A DNA stretch of 64,000 nucleotides from Lamellibrachia satsuma. Lineage: Eukaryota; Annelida; Polychaeta; Sabellida; Siboglinidae. The stretch lies in NCBI GenBank assembly GCA_033239005.1, contig BSQZ01000013.1, positions 11,506,782-11,570,781 on the forward strand. Reading direction: 5' to 3'. Made by a program: the position numbers and the translations under genes. Under the pieces are notes generated by a model. It saw only the letters and a list, made by a program, of their open reading frames with translations, had not been told where the DNA came from and did not search any database. Below, piece after piece: positions 1 through 14,200 of the stretch (position 1 is its first letter; each line of letters begins with the position of its first letter).

Positions 1-1560
1 TTTAACAAGATTGCCATCTCGAACAAGTTCCAGATGGCAAGTGGACAAGGAAGCCATTGGCTTATCGAGAGTCCAACAATTTTCTCATCTATGTGTAGCC
101 CGCCCTTATCAGATATCTGTCAATTCTATTTTTAAACATATTCACACTACTAGCATTAACACAATCATTTGGCAGTTTGTTCCATTCATTTATCACCCTC
201 TGTGAGAAAGAGTACTTTCTCATGTCCAACCTACACTGCTCCTTAACTAATGCAGCTTTGTGTCTTCTGGTTCTACAACCTTCTTTAAGTTTGAAGAACA
301 TATTCCTATCAACATCCTCATAACCGTTCACTATTTTAAACACTTCTATTTGGTCTCCTCTTAGTCTCCTGGTCTCTAGTGTTGTCAAACCACATTGTAA
401 TAAGCGACTTTCGTTACTAAGGTCTCTTAATTCTGGAATCATCTTAGTTGCTCTTCGTTGTATTCTTTCTAGCTTATCTATGTCTTTTTTACGATATGGC
501 CTCCATGCTTGAATACAATATTCCAAATGTGGTCTAACTATTGCTTTGTACAGGGGTACAATTAGACGTTTCTCCTTATACGTGATAGTTCTCCTAATTA
601 GCCCTAGAATTTGATTTCCTTTCGAAGCAGCAATCCCACATTGCTCTGAAACTTTCATGTCAGCATTAAATGTTACTCCTAAATCCTTTTCTTGTGTGGT
701 TCTACCTAGTACAGCATCCCCCATTTTATATTCCTCGTCCATATTTCCATGTCCTATGTGTATACATTTATACTTCCCAAAATTGAATAACATTTGCCAT
801 TTTTCTGACCATTTAACTAATTTTTCCAGATCATCCTGTAAACTTTGGTTATCTGTATCATTAGTAACCTTTCTGAATACTTTTGTGTCATCAGCAAATT
901 TGAGTACTTTGCTAGATATGTCATCCTCCAAATCATTTATATATATTAAAAACAGTATAGGGCCTAATACTGATCCCTGTGGTACCCCACTCAAAACAGA
1001 TTTCCAGTTTGAAATCTCACCATCTACTATTACTCTCTGTCTTTTCTATCCAGTTGATTACATCATTGCCTATACCATGGGCTTTTAGTTTAAGTAACAA
1101 TCTTTGATGTGGCACTTTATCGAAAGCTTTCTGAAAATCTAAGTAGACAACATCCACTGGTGACCCATCATCTACCCACTTTATAATTTCTTCTAAAAAA
1201 CATAAGAGATTGGTTAGACATGACTTTGCTTTTAGGAATCCATGTTGAGATGTATTTATTAATTTATGTTTTACGAGGAATTCCACCATGTGGTCTCTGA
1301 TTAATGTTTCGAGTAATTTACATACAACTGATGTTAAACTCACTGGTCTGTAATTTTCTGGCTTCTTCCTCGATCTCTTCTTAAATAGCGGCGTAATGAT
1401 TGCTTCTTTCCATTCTGAAGGAACTATTCCTTTTTCTAGTGACAAGTTAAATAAGTTTGCAAGTGGTGTACTAATTTGATCAACAATTTCCTTTAGCAGT
1501 TTTGGTGGTATCCCATCAACTCCAGGTGATTTATTATTTTTCATTGGACTGTACTTGACT
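1..1560 (-). mobile_element. CR1/L2-like LINE, 3' part of ORF2 plus 3' tail (copy C1)
   Basis: Two reverse-transcriptase segments read on the minus strand. The upstream one (1550 to 1017) has SPGVDG, a QHGFLKAKSC block and motif A YLDFQKAFDKVPH with its catalytic Asp. The downstream one (994 to 89) has [10 protein letters not shown], motif C FADDTKVF and the thumb region. They are out of frame because about 17 bp are missing near 1040 compared with the copy at 46.1-47.9 kb (bases 46721-46737 there). The missing stretch has AAG at its edges, which suggests a microhomology deletion. The 3' tail at positions 1-60 (TTTAACAAGATTGCCATC and on) is shared by the other copies here and defines the family end. 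The element is truncated by the window at its 3' side and gives way near 1560 to unrelated sequence holding a MITE. Clade assignment from RT motifs is tentative; it is a dead copy. Confidence 0.85.
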
Positions 1561-1583
1561 AAATGTTTCAAAGTACTTTGTAC

Positions 1584-2433
1584 CAGACCTGGGGCGATTC
1601 CAACTCCGGAATCGGTATCAAAGGACGATTCGGAATTGGACTCGGAATCGTCTGGAGTTAATTTAGTGGAATCGGAGTCGGAATCGTTTGGAGTGGAGTT
1701 GTAATCGGGATCACATTGCGTGTAATCGGAATCATCATGCACATGGGCCATGGCTAATTGCAATTTACTTTTATTGGTATCTCACTGCTCACTGGCCAGT
1801 CACTGCTAGTGTTTGCTCAGAAAAGCGACATATCCTTTTGAAGGATTAAATCCTTTGGTTTTATTGGCATTTTGTCAGAAGAGTCTTCATATGCCTGGTT
1901 CAGACCTGGCCTGGCCATACCTGGACAATGGCTAATTGCAATTTACTTTTACTGATTTCTCACTGCTTGTGTTTAGTCATGCTTGCATTCAGTCATGCTT
2001 GCATCCTACCCTTTGAAATATAGTTGTGACTTGTGAATTGCCTACGGTTGGTCAACTGCACAGTTTGTCAGAAGAGTTGATCTGCCTTGTCACACCTGAA
2101 ATTCAATCAATTCATGCCATAATACCTGCGATTTGTATACATAATCATAGCCTTGGCGAAACCGATCGAAATCAAACCGAGCACAAGTTTTGAATCAAAA
2201 GTTGTGCTGGAGTCAGAATCGGAATCAAAAGTTGTACTGGAGTCGGAATCGGAGTCGGAATCGAACTGAGACAACTGGAGTTGGAATCGGAATCGCAAAA
2301 GTCTGTTGGAGTCGGAATCGTAGTCGGAGTCGGAATCGAACCGAGACAACTGGAGTTGGAATCGGAATCGAAAAGGTCTGCTGGATTCGGAATCGAAGTC
2401 GGAATCGTTGAAGCAGAATCGAACCCAGGTCTG
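1584..2433. mobile_element. hAT-type MITE with GAATCG-rich arms
   Basis: The element begins CAGACCTGGG and ends CCCAGGTCTG, terminal inverted repeats typical of hAT termini. It is flanked by a perfect 8-bp direct duplication CTTTGTAC at 1576-1583 and 2434-2441, the hallmark hAT target duplication. Both ends are built of degenerate GGAATCGGAGTCGG hexamer-like repeats (about 1600-1740 and 2190-2430), so the arms are partly self-complementary over long distances. The middle (1760-2170) is unique. No transposase is visible, so it is non-autonomous. The Asp-Ser-rich open frames through the arms come from the simple repeat and are not genes. Confidence 0.85.
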
Positions 2434-2441
2434 CTTTGTAC

Positions 2442-2569
2442 ATGTACTTGAATTTTTCACAACGGAATTACCAATATTTTTTTAGATGAGTACTTGGATT
2501 TGTACCTAGACTTGGCAAAATTTTAAGTACTTGTGCTTAAGTACATTGCCCATGTACTTGACTCATCCC

Positions 2570-2572
<3 letters not shown>
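2442..2572. mobile_element. Probable one-ended hAT-like repeat with GTACTTG motifs
   Basis: This stretch is rich in GTACTTG / CAAGTAC motifs and ends in GACTCATCCCTG, whose reverse complement CAGGGATGAGTC looks like a hAT terminus. The repeats ending near 21313 and 42596 finish in the similar ACCCATCCCTG and ACCCATTCCTG. The opposite end and a target duplication could not be placed, and the MITE at 1584-2433 may have inserted into it. Confidence 0.4.

Positions 2573-2659
<87 letters not shown>
2573..2659. repeat. (AT)n microsatellite
   Basis: About 87 bp of uninterrupted AT dinucleotide. The Tyr-Ile open frames across it are artefacts. Confidence 0.97.
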
Positions 2660-4179
<1,520 letters not shown>

Positions 4180-4639
4180 CAAGCCACACGGTAAGCTGTT
4201 GTGGACTTGCTGGCTCTACAGAAAGACAACTGTATTCTCCGTTTGTCTCTGCCTCTGGTTTGTGTGGGGGTGCCCTCCCGTGTGATCGTTGCCACATAAT
4301 GGTCTTTGAGATAATTTCACTAATGCGTCTATTGCTACGTTCAGCAAACCTCAGTTCCTTTCCGTGATTTTGTCTGTAACGTTAACCATACCCCCAATAA
4401 AGCTGTGTGTTAGTCAAATATGAACATTATAAACCAAACTTGGCATTCGTGTATGACATCTATCCAACATTTTTCATAATAGTATATTAATACTCACTGT
4501 ATTAGTACATAAAACTAGTTATGGTTGGAATCATTACTGAGGTAGTTGTATAGAAACACACTACTCTTGCTCGAGTATCTCTGCCGAAGTAAAGGTAGCT
4601 TATAATGTGTTACTAATTATGTTTCTAACATATATTACA

Positions 4640-4790
4640 ATGTAACCTCCTTAATCCAGACGCCGACAATCCGTCAGTATCCGGATATCATTTCACGGGA
4701 ATTGGATTTCCAAACGCTAATGTACCACGTTAACCGCATGATTCGTTTGAGGAACAAGGTGTCCGGATTAAAGTGTCCGGAATATGTTAA
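4640..4790. mobile_element. Degraded pogo/Tigger-like MITE remnant
   Basis: It starts TGTAACCTCCTTAATCCAGA, close to the terminus of the well-preserved element at 31544-31729, and has further TCCGGAT motifs to about 4790. The right terminus is not preserved, so this is a decayed relative. Confidence 0.5.
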
Positions 4791-5033
4791 ACCTACAAAA
4801 TTGTAGTTGGTGCATCCGGGATTAGGATTTCATATTAACTTTGTGTCGCACAGAAGTCGACCCATTAATAATTACAACTATTGCAACCTTTTAATTAGAA
4901 ATCCATACACGCCACACTAAGACGTCCATTATACTAAACTACTATATATGGCAGTGACTGATGAATATGTCAAATGTTCAATCGTCGGATAATGTGTATG
5001 TGTATTCGACTTGCAATCGGACATAGCTGGTGC

Positions 5034-5141
5034 ACAGCAGCACGGCTACACGTTAATGCACAGCAGCACGGCTACACGTTAGTGCACAGCGGCACGGCTA
5101 CACGTTAATGCACAGCAGCACGGCTACACGTTAATGCATTG
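5034..5141. repeat. 26-bp tandem repeat, about 4 copies
   Basis: The unit CACAGCAGCACGGCTACACG plus TTAATG is repeated about four times with single-base variants (AGCAG/AGCGG, TTAATG/TTAGTG). It lies about 190 bp downstream of the PIH1D2 stop, possibly in its 3' UTR. Confidence 0.85.
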
Positions 5142-5332
5142 TCTAGTCTAAAAAAGAACATTACAGGAACACATTCGCAAAACCGCACAGCCAGTAACAG
5201 TGTTTCTAGAACGACTGACTGTCAGGGACGTAGTTCTGACGAGCCTTGCCTTCAAGCCCGCCGCCATCGTCGTCTGCCCTTATGAAGTACCATTATCGTG
5301 TCAACCGCACTGCACGGAATACGTGGAAGACG

Positions 5333-5674
5333 TCAGCGTGTCACTTTCGTCGGAAGAATTAGAGTGAGACACGACGATTTTCTGCTGAACTTGGCCTTGG
5401 CTTCGTTGTCGGCGACCGCCTCCGGGAACTGTAGCGCCAGCGAGTACTTGTCTTCGACCGTCAGCTGCAGGTCCCGCTGATATACAACAGAGAATGAGAA
5501 GACGATATACAGAGAGAGAGAGAGAGAGAGAGAGGAGGAGGAGGAAAGGAGGGAGAGAGAGGGGGGATGGGGGGAGGGAGGGAGAAAGAGAGAGCCACCT
5601 TCACTATACCAGAAAATATGAAGAAATTAAGTTGAGAAAACGCCACAGCTTGCAGTCAATGGGTTGTGTGTGTG

Positions 5675-5706
<32 letters not shown>

Positions 5707-8212
5707 TGCGTGCGAGTGCGCGCGTGCGTTCGAAAACACAAAAGGAGATATTGTATTTATAACTGTTTTATTGGCTCACCACATTTAGTGTAACATAAAA
5801 CATTTACTATGCACCAGTAACAAACCGTAAATCATCTCTCTGTGTGACTGACTTTACTGCTCCGGGTTAAGGCTACGTATATTATATATATTTTAAAGTG
5901 TTCCTCAGTGTCAATGTCACAGTCTAAATGGAGCACGGCCTGCGAGCGTTGCCGACCATTGACATTAGCATTCCGTGCTTCAGGAGGGATATCGAACTAT
6001 TTCAGGTCACGTTTGAAAACATGTTTATAGCGAAGATGGTCCGCTCACTGATCTTTTCTCCTTCCTGCAGCTCACCAAAGAAGACTGATTTTAGTAGTCT
6101 TTTTTTCTTTCACGTGTTATCAGCTAAGCGTATTCGACGATTACGTAGAATATCGATAAGTGGACGGTGGCTTGCTCTAGTGAGAACTTCCTCATTTGCA
6201 GTGGTGTCATGTAACGAAGTAAAAGTACTTCGTTACAATACTTGAATAGTTATTTCAAGTAATTGGCACGTAACGAGAAACAATTTTGACTACATACTTT
6301 TATTTGTAGCGAAGTAGTTTTATCCAAAATAACGCGACTTTTTACTTCGTTACTTTCATTTACTTCGCGATATATTTTTTGGAGAAATCGCTGCTGCTTG
6401 TGGCGCTCATCTGTCAACGACATTTCATAAACCGTGCGTGGTCGCCAGGGGGATTCCGCCGCCAAGCCATTAATATTATCCAATCACCGACCAGTTCTCG
6501 ATCATATTTTCATACAAACCTAACTTTGGGAAGTCAACGCAACCACTGTTATATATAGGTCAGCTAACGAAGTCTGCCAAATATTGGCATTGTTCAGGTC
6601 AAGGCCGTTTACATAATATGTCATTTCGAGCACACAACACGCGTGAAGTTGAACGCAATCTCAAGCCATGGTGTAAATGTCTCCATTGCTCCACTGTCAT
6701 TGAAGCGTATTAATCAGTAGGTTTCCGACATACATTATGCACAATGCATGCACACAACAAATTTAATCACCCTTTTCGATGCTCGAATTCGCATATTTAA
6801 CTCGCTTTCAGTATCGCTCAATGCAGGTTAAACTATGCTAATTTGATCGTATTGATAATCCCCATACACTGATACACATCTGATATTCGTGAGCGAACGT
6901 GCACCGTGTATCGAGAAATTCACCGGTTTTCGTCCATTCTCAGCAACGGCAAAACCGGCTTACGTCAACATTAAACGTCACTTTACTGTCACAAATAACA
7001 TTCATATTAAGTTGTTTAATAAATTCACAATAATGATTAGTTTACAGAACTAAAGAGAAAAGAATTTATACTCTGCCATTTGGCAGCATCTTTTACCAAT
7101 CAGAAACCCCTCATATTATTTGCAGTGCCTTATATTGTCTAATAATGACTTATTCCCGCTGACCCATATCTCAGGAGTCAGGGCACTTAATTGCAATCAG
7201 CAACAGCTGGCCTCTGTTGCAATGCCACTGGACTTCTAAACATTCCTAGTTGCCAGATGCAAGCTGTGTAATTTATATAATATTACTCATGATTTTGTTG
7301 TTCTTTCTACGTTGTACTTTTGAAAATTAGTTTCTGTCCGCCATGTCTCAGTGCTGTAGAGTAGTATGCTGAATATGTAAGCTTCGTATACTCTACATTT
7401 GTTGCGAGCAGCGAGATATCTGTCTGACAAGACGCGTTCAGAAAGACGTCCGAACAAGGTGGAAGCTTTTCCCAGATGAATGTTTAGGTTGCTGTCCATA
7501 GAATGGTTGGCTGTGATAGTGGATCCGACATACGTGAAGTGGTAAGCATTTGTGGCTTTATTTAGGTAGATCTCCAGCATATCTCTCTCTCTCTCTCTCT
7601 CTTTGGTCGCTACGGGTTTTCTGGCCATGGATCAGCTGAGAAAAGAGACATTGCTGGGCCCGACGATGGTTGTCTTAGTCTCGGTGAGGACGCTGGCGTT
7701 GGTTTGGCGGTCTTCCAACTGGATGCGAAGCATATTGCGAAGGCATTGTTGGTGACATTTCTCCCGGGTCTTCAGGTGGCAGCGATAAGTCACCCAGATC
7801 TCACTGCCATATAGTATAGTAGTGAAGCAGACGGTTTTGTAGATCATGACCTTGGTCTTCTTCTTGAGGTCGTGGTCGTCGGAGACACTGAGACGCAGCT
7901 TCCTAAACGAGGCGCTGGCACAGCAGATTCGGTACTGAAAATGGTTCGATGGTTGCCTTTTGGGGCAGGTGTTTCCTTAGGTACGGCAAGTGTTCAACAA
8001 CTTCAAAGATTCCTCCGAAGACTTTGATTTCAAGAGGTCCTGTTTTGTTGCCTAAGGTAGGCTGGTGGATGATCGTAATCTTTCTGGTTTGATGGAAATC
8101 CCCAGTCTTTGGTGGGCATTAGCAAAAAGGTCATGTAGCTCCTCAGCAGAGTGATCGATGACGGTCGTCTTCATCACTTTCCTTGTCAGATATTGACGAT
8201 GAGTTCGCAAAG

Positions 8213-8277
<65 letters not shown>

Positions 8278-11200
8278 TCCTCCCCACCAAACTTCATAAT
8301 TTCTGCGGTGATGCCATCCGAGTGACAGGCTTTGTTGTTTTTCATTTCTATGCTGGCAAGCAGGACTTCATCCCGGGTAGGTATTCTCTGGATGTTGTGG
8401 GGTGTCCAGGGATGTATGCTCTGGGTGTTGTGGGATGTCCAGGGATGTATTTTCTGGGTGTTGTGGGATGTCCAGGGATATATTCTCTGGGTGTTGTGGG
8501 ATGTCCAGGGATGTATGCTCTGGGTGTTGTGGGATGTCCAGGGATGTATTTTCTGGGTTTTGTGGGATGTCCAGGGATGTATTCTCTGGGTGTTGTGGGA
8601 TGTCCAGGGATGTATTTTCTGGGTGTTGTGGGATGTCCAGGGATATATTCTCTGGGTGTTGTGGGATGTCCAGGGATGTATTCTCTGGGTGTTGTGGGAT
8701 GTCCAGGGATGTATTTTCTGGGTGTTGTGGGATGTCCAGGGATGTATTCTCTGGGTGTTGTGGGATGTCCAGGGATGTATTCTCTGGGTGTTGTGGGATG
8801 TTCAGGGATATATTCTCTGCGTGTTGTGGGATGTCCAGGGATGTATTTTCTGGGTGTTGTGGGATGTCCAGGGGTGTATTCGCAGGATGTTGTGGGATGT
8901 CCAGGGATGTATTATGTGGGTGTTGTGGGAAAGACTGGATGGTGTCGTCTTTCACCACCGATTCGCGGTTTAGGAACAGCTCAAAGTGCTCCATCTGCGT
9001 TGCTCGATGACAGTGTCACCTTTCAGCAGAGCCCCGTCTGGAGACAGGTCCGTGGATAGCTTTTGTCGCTTGAAAAAAGCTCGCATGCCATTTTTTTCGG
9101 CAAAGCCTTGTATCACTTTCACTTTCTCTTCCCACCACTTGTTTCTGAGGTCACGAGTTTGCTTTGTTGTTTTGCCACGCGCAGAATGTTATTCTCTTGC
9201 GGTCGACGAGGCATTGCATCAGTCTCGTCGAACCAGCCCTGGTGCTCGCGTGAGGTGTGACCGATTGTCTCAGTACACGCTTTGTGGGTGGCAGACATAA
9301 GTGCCTCTCGGTGCTCTTCAACGTTTGGCATCAGCAGGAGGGAAATCAACAAGTCGAGTGGAGATAAACGTTCCTCGAACTCGATTTTTTTGACGGCTAT
9401 TTTCCAATTGCTGCCGATATTTTGCGCTTCATACGGATCGAAGCGTGAGCGTTTCAAGATTTATTGAGAGGTGATTTGCATTGACTTTTGACATCATATA
9501 AATACTCTCAGACGGTGCATTGTCTTAACAGGTCGGGCCTAAATTTTAGGTGGTTCGAAAATGTATAGCTATTAACAGGAATCCGAAAGAAAATTTAGAC
9601 TAAACAAGATTGCCTTGCAACGCCACAAGCACCATGTGGCAACTGGACATATGTGATGCGGCAACACGGGAGAGAGTTCTAGTCCGTTTGTTCCGGTGAA
9701 CTCATCATCGCTAGTCAAGGGTAGTAGTAGTAGTCGTCGTCGTCGTAGTCGTAGTAGTAGTAGTAGTAGTACACTACCACTGACAGATACACCCGTTGAG
9801 ACGTGGATTTGTCAGTTTATCCCACGCCATGTGTGGATGTACACTGAATCATTTTGTACTTTGTCCCACTTCCTGTCTTGGTCGACGTGTTTGTTGGAAC
9901 TAGACGCGCCTGTGCCCTAAAGTGGGTGCAGAAACTACTTCAAAGACTGTTCCCACCACAGGTCCGCAGCGAATTAAAGTTAAAACGAAACAAAAGTCAA
10001 GGTTTCCGGCCTATAAGAGTTTACAAAGATTTAACAAGATTGGACAAGATTGTCATCCAAGACAAAGGCCCAGGTGGAAAGTAGACAAAGAAATGGAGAG
10101 TACATTTTTTTTTATCTATCTGTAACTCGCCCTCCTGAGATATGTGTCAACCTCGTTTTTAAACATATTCACGCTGCTAGCAGTTACACAATCAGTAGAT
10201 AGTAAATCTGCAGATAATTTGTTCCATTCGTTTATTGTCCTTTGTGAGAACGATTACTTCCTGATATCCAATCTACACTGATCCTTTACTAATGTTACCT
10301 CATGTCCTCTAGTTCTACTATCTTTATTGAGTGAGACAAACATACTTTCCTACGCATGCAATATCTTAAAAACTTCAATTTGATCTTCAATTAACTTCCT
10401 AAGTCTCTAGGATGTTAAACCACGTTCTTCTAGACGTTCTTCATAAATAAGGTCTCCCAGTCCTGGAATCATTTTAGTTGCTCTTCTCGGTATTCGTTCA
10501 AGCGTATCTATATTCTTTTTACGATAATATGGTATCCAAGCTTGTATACAGTATTCCAAACGAGGCCTAACTACTGCTTTATACAGAGGTATCATTAGCT
10601 TTTTTCCTAGTATGTTATATTTCTCCTAATCAATCCAAGAATTGGATTACCCTTTGAAGCTGCAATACCACACTGCTCTGAAACTTTCACATCAGCACTT
10701 ATTGTTACTGCTAAGTCCTTTTCTTTTATGGTATTACCTAGAACAGTATCTCCCATTGTATACTTTACATCCAAGTTCCCGTGTCATGTGTGTAGGCATT
10801 TACATTTCCGAAAAATTAATAGCATCTGCCATTTGTCAGACTATTTAAATCATTTGTCTAGCTCGTTTTGTAAATATCGTTTATCACCATCATTTTTAAT
10901 CTTTCTAAGCACCATTCTAACATACGCAAATTTCAGTACGTTTCTTTTATATTATTTTCCAAGTCACTGATATATATTAAGAATAATAAAGGTCATAATA
11001 CTGACAGTCAGCCATTTTTATCCAGTCGATTATGCCATCCCCAATATCATGGGCTTTTAATTTATGTAGTAATCTTTGATGTGGCATTTTGGCGAAAGCT
11101 TACTGAAAATCTAAGTAGATAATATCAACTGGTGCTCTATCTACTTTGGGATTTCCTACAACAAATTAAATATTTGTTAAGAATGACCTCGATTTTAGGA

Positions 11201-14200
11201 ATCCATGTTGATATGGATTTAATAAGTTATGCCTAACGAGAAAGTCCACCATAATTATGATCTTTAATTAACCTTTCTAATATTTTACAAATCACTGATG
11301 TTAAACTCACTGGTCTGTAATTCTCTGACTTATTTCTCTAACCTTTTTTTAAATAATGGTATGATGTTTGCTTCTTTCCATTTAAAAGGAACCACTCTTT
11401 TAATGACAAGTTGAACACTCTTGCAAGTGGCATACTAATTTGTTCGACTGTTTCCATTAGTAGTTTTGGCGGAATTTCATCCACTCCAGGTGATTTTGAT
11501 CCTTCGTTGCCTTTATTTTCTTAGTTACTATTTCTGGAGTTACAATTAACTGCCCTAAATAGTCTGATTTAACCTCCTGAAATTTAGCACCTGGAACTGG
11601 TAATGAACTAATATCCTCTCTGGTAAACAATGAACTGAAGTATCCATTTAGGTCTTCCGCCATGAAACAACCTTGTGATATTATATTTCCAGCAGTGTCT
11701 TGTAATGGTCCAACGTTGTCTCGTACGTTTTGTTTACTCCTGACTTATGCATACAACCTCTTGCTGTCTTTTTTATGTTACATGGTAATTTTTTCACAGC
11801 TTCTTTCAGATTGTCTAATTTTAGTCGTAGCTGCATTAAGTGCCTCTTTGTAATTTATGTAGTCTTCATCCTTTCTGCTATGCCTATAAACATAGTTTGC
11901 TTGTATGCTATTTTTTGAATAGCTTCTTTTGACAAATGTTTCTTTCTAGACCGTTTTCCTTGTTTTATGTCAAGTTACTAAAACATAACCATTTGTAACT
12001 ACAATTAAGAATATCAGGCCAGTGGTTTACTAGGAAAAGCTTGTTGAACACACAACATTTTAAATTCATGGGCCGCGCCATACTGTTAGATAACACTACG
12101 TACAAGTGCGGTATTCTGGCAATATTCGCTCGCCAAAAATCAATGAAAATACATTTATGTACACCTATTCCTATTCTTGCCAATAGGGTATGGCCATGCT
12201 ATACGCGTCGAAACTCAATTTTTATAACATATTTTGGCATTTATTTACTAAGCTAGTCTTCTTTCTGGCAAAATAAAACGTTTGTTTGAGACCTTGTGTT
12301 GGTTCTGTGTATGGCAGCCTCCATTAATACGGTCGCGCTGGTTAACACGTCAGCCCTCGGTCATTCGGAGAAATGACCGGATTCTCCAACTTTTAGAACA
12401 CATTGTGAATTAACCACTGGCGTGATATTCTTGATTTTAGTTGTATGCGGTTACTTTTTATTCTTTCTTTCAGTGCACAGCCCCCCCCCCAAATAACTTT
12501 TGTTTCGCTTTTAGTTCCCGTGTGCGAGCCCCGAGATCCTACGAACGGCAGCTAATGGTTAACCCAGCAACAGTAAGTTCCACGTTTCAGCAGGTTAATC
12601 TGCCAAGGTTACTGATATAGTCAGAACCCTGGCGACGAGGATGGGTGGATCCACTGGGGTGAAAACGATGATCACCACGGGAGAACCATGCCTAAGTTGT
12701 AATGACCTGGGGTAAATCTTACACAACTTCCGACATAATTACAGGAGAAGGTGCTAATGTGTCAAGCATATAAATATGAGACTGAATAGTAATGAACGTG
12801 GATATTTAACGCGTTCAGAAGGTTAAAAATATACAAAACTTGAAGAATCGTAACTCAAAACCCGGTAATAGAAAGATAGTGCTGCCATCTATAATATAGT
12901 TCATACGTTTTTCAGCACAAATGCCGCCACCTGGTGACTAACAATTAAACATTGAACGATTTCATTAGTATTAATATAATAAAAATTTGCAGTTGCTGAC
13001 GTGGTGGATGTTTCCTGCAAGGCTGAGGTGACTAGGAGAAGACAGTGATGTAGCAGAGAAAATGACAGCTGAGTCAAGGGTAACGAGATAGAGAGGAGAG
13101 TGAGCAAACTGTAGCCAGGAGATTACACTTCCAAAACCAGCCAAAGCATTATAATTACATGTCTGGCACAAGTAAAAATGAGACTCTGACAGACTGTTGT
13201 CTGTCTGCAAGCATAATAAATATAGTTATTACGATGCTGGGACATAATAATGAAAGTGCATATTGTATACTAAATCAAGTACAATGTATAAATAACATTT
13301 ACAAAACATACTTGTAATATAAAAATTCACAAAACACAAAACCGTGCAAATAATTTTGTGTACATTGAAGCGTGATCCCAGAATGTAACATGTACATTAT
13401 ATAATGCATTAACCAATTCACTACATGATCCATGCGATTCATCTAAGGAATGTATCAACAAGGGTTGTAACAACTTGTAATAAAAAGCAACGTATTCACT
13501 AAAGATTTTTTTTATTTTGGGAAGAACATGGCCATATCCCGGTTTAATACGGATTTGCTTCAAATAGAAACATAGAGATACAGAACATATTCTCTTGTGT
13601 TATCACACATTGTTTGATGTAGTTATTTTTCGTAGCCTGATAGATGATAAAACTCGATTGGAATATGAACGCTATTATAGGCAGGTTAACCAATGAAAAA
13701 TGTTGGATGGATTTTTATGGCTTTATATAGAAATTCATTTAAAAATGCGGATTTAAAAAAAAAGGCAGGTATGTTGCTCCTGTGCATGTGCATTACAGAA
13801 CACCTTAATTCAAATCAGGCCTGGAGTCAATTACATTGTAATTGAAATGCCAATTCCAATTTTGAAATTGTAATTGGAATTGGTTGACATCATGTCTTAA
13901 AAAAATACTGGCATGTGTAATTGGAGAAAATGCAATTGGTATTACGTCATGAAACAGATAATCAATAAAATAAAATATGTTGCATATATCATATTTGTTT
14001 TCCATTATGAACACTAATATGCAGAAATTAAATAAACCTGCTCTAAAATAGATGTTAATTTTAGGCATTGGGTATATCTATGGTAGCTTTGTTTACGCAC
14101 TTTTATTTTGAAATGAAATTGATAATTGCAATTGGTAATTTTTGAGGTGGAACTGGTATTTGTAATTGATGTGCAATTGTAATTGATATAATGTAATTGC

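Larger units (their letters stand above)
7290..9460 (-). mobile_element. Degenerate RTE-like LINE with internal microsatellite and minisatellite
   Basis: Pieces on the minus strand match one LINE in order. Positions 9457-9119 hold the linker before the RT (QGWFDETDA, typical of these LINEs). Positions 8345-8280 hold the NNKACHSDGITAEIM block (PDG reads SDG). Positions 7847-7632 and 7628-7287 hold the RT thumb and C-terminal region (TTILYGSEIWV, FTYVGSTI). Frames are broken between pieces. The stretch that should hold the RT core is occupied by a (TGCG)n tract (8213-8274) and a 33-bp minisatellite (about 8370-8932). It is dead and lies in the last PIH1D2 intron, same strand as the gene. Confidence 0.75.

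Noticed and set aside
5298..5480. 60-aa plus-strand frame
   Set aside because: Shadow of the last PIH1D2 exon on the other strand.
8151..9059. 300-aa frame with VVGCPGMYSLG repeats
   Set aside because: A 33-bp minisatellite leaves several frames open at once; the sequence lies inside a dead LINE.
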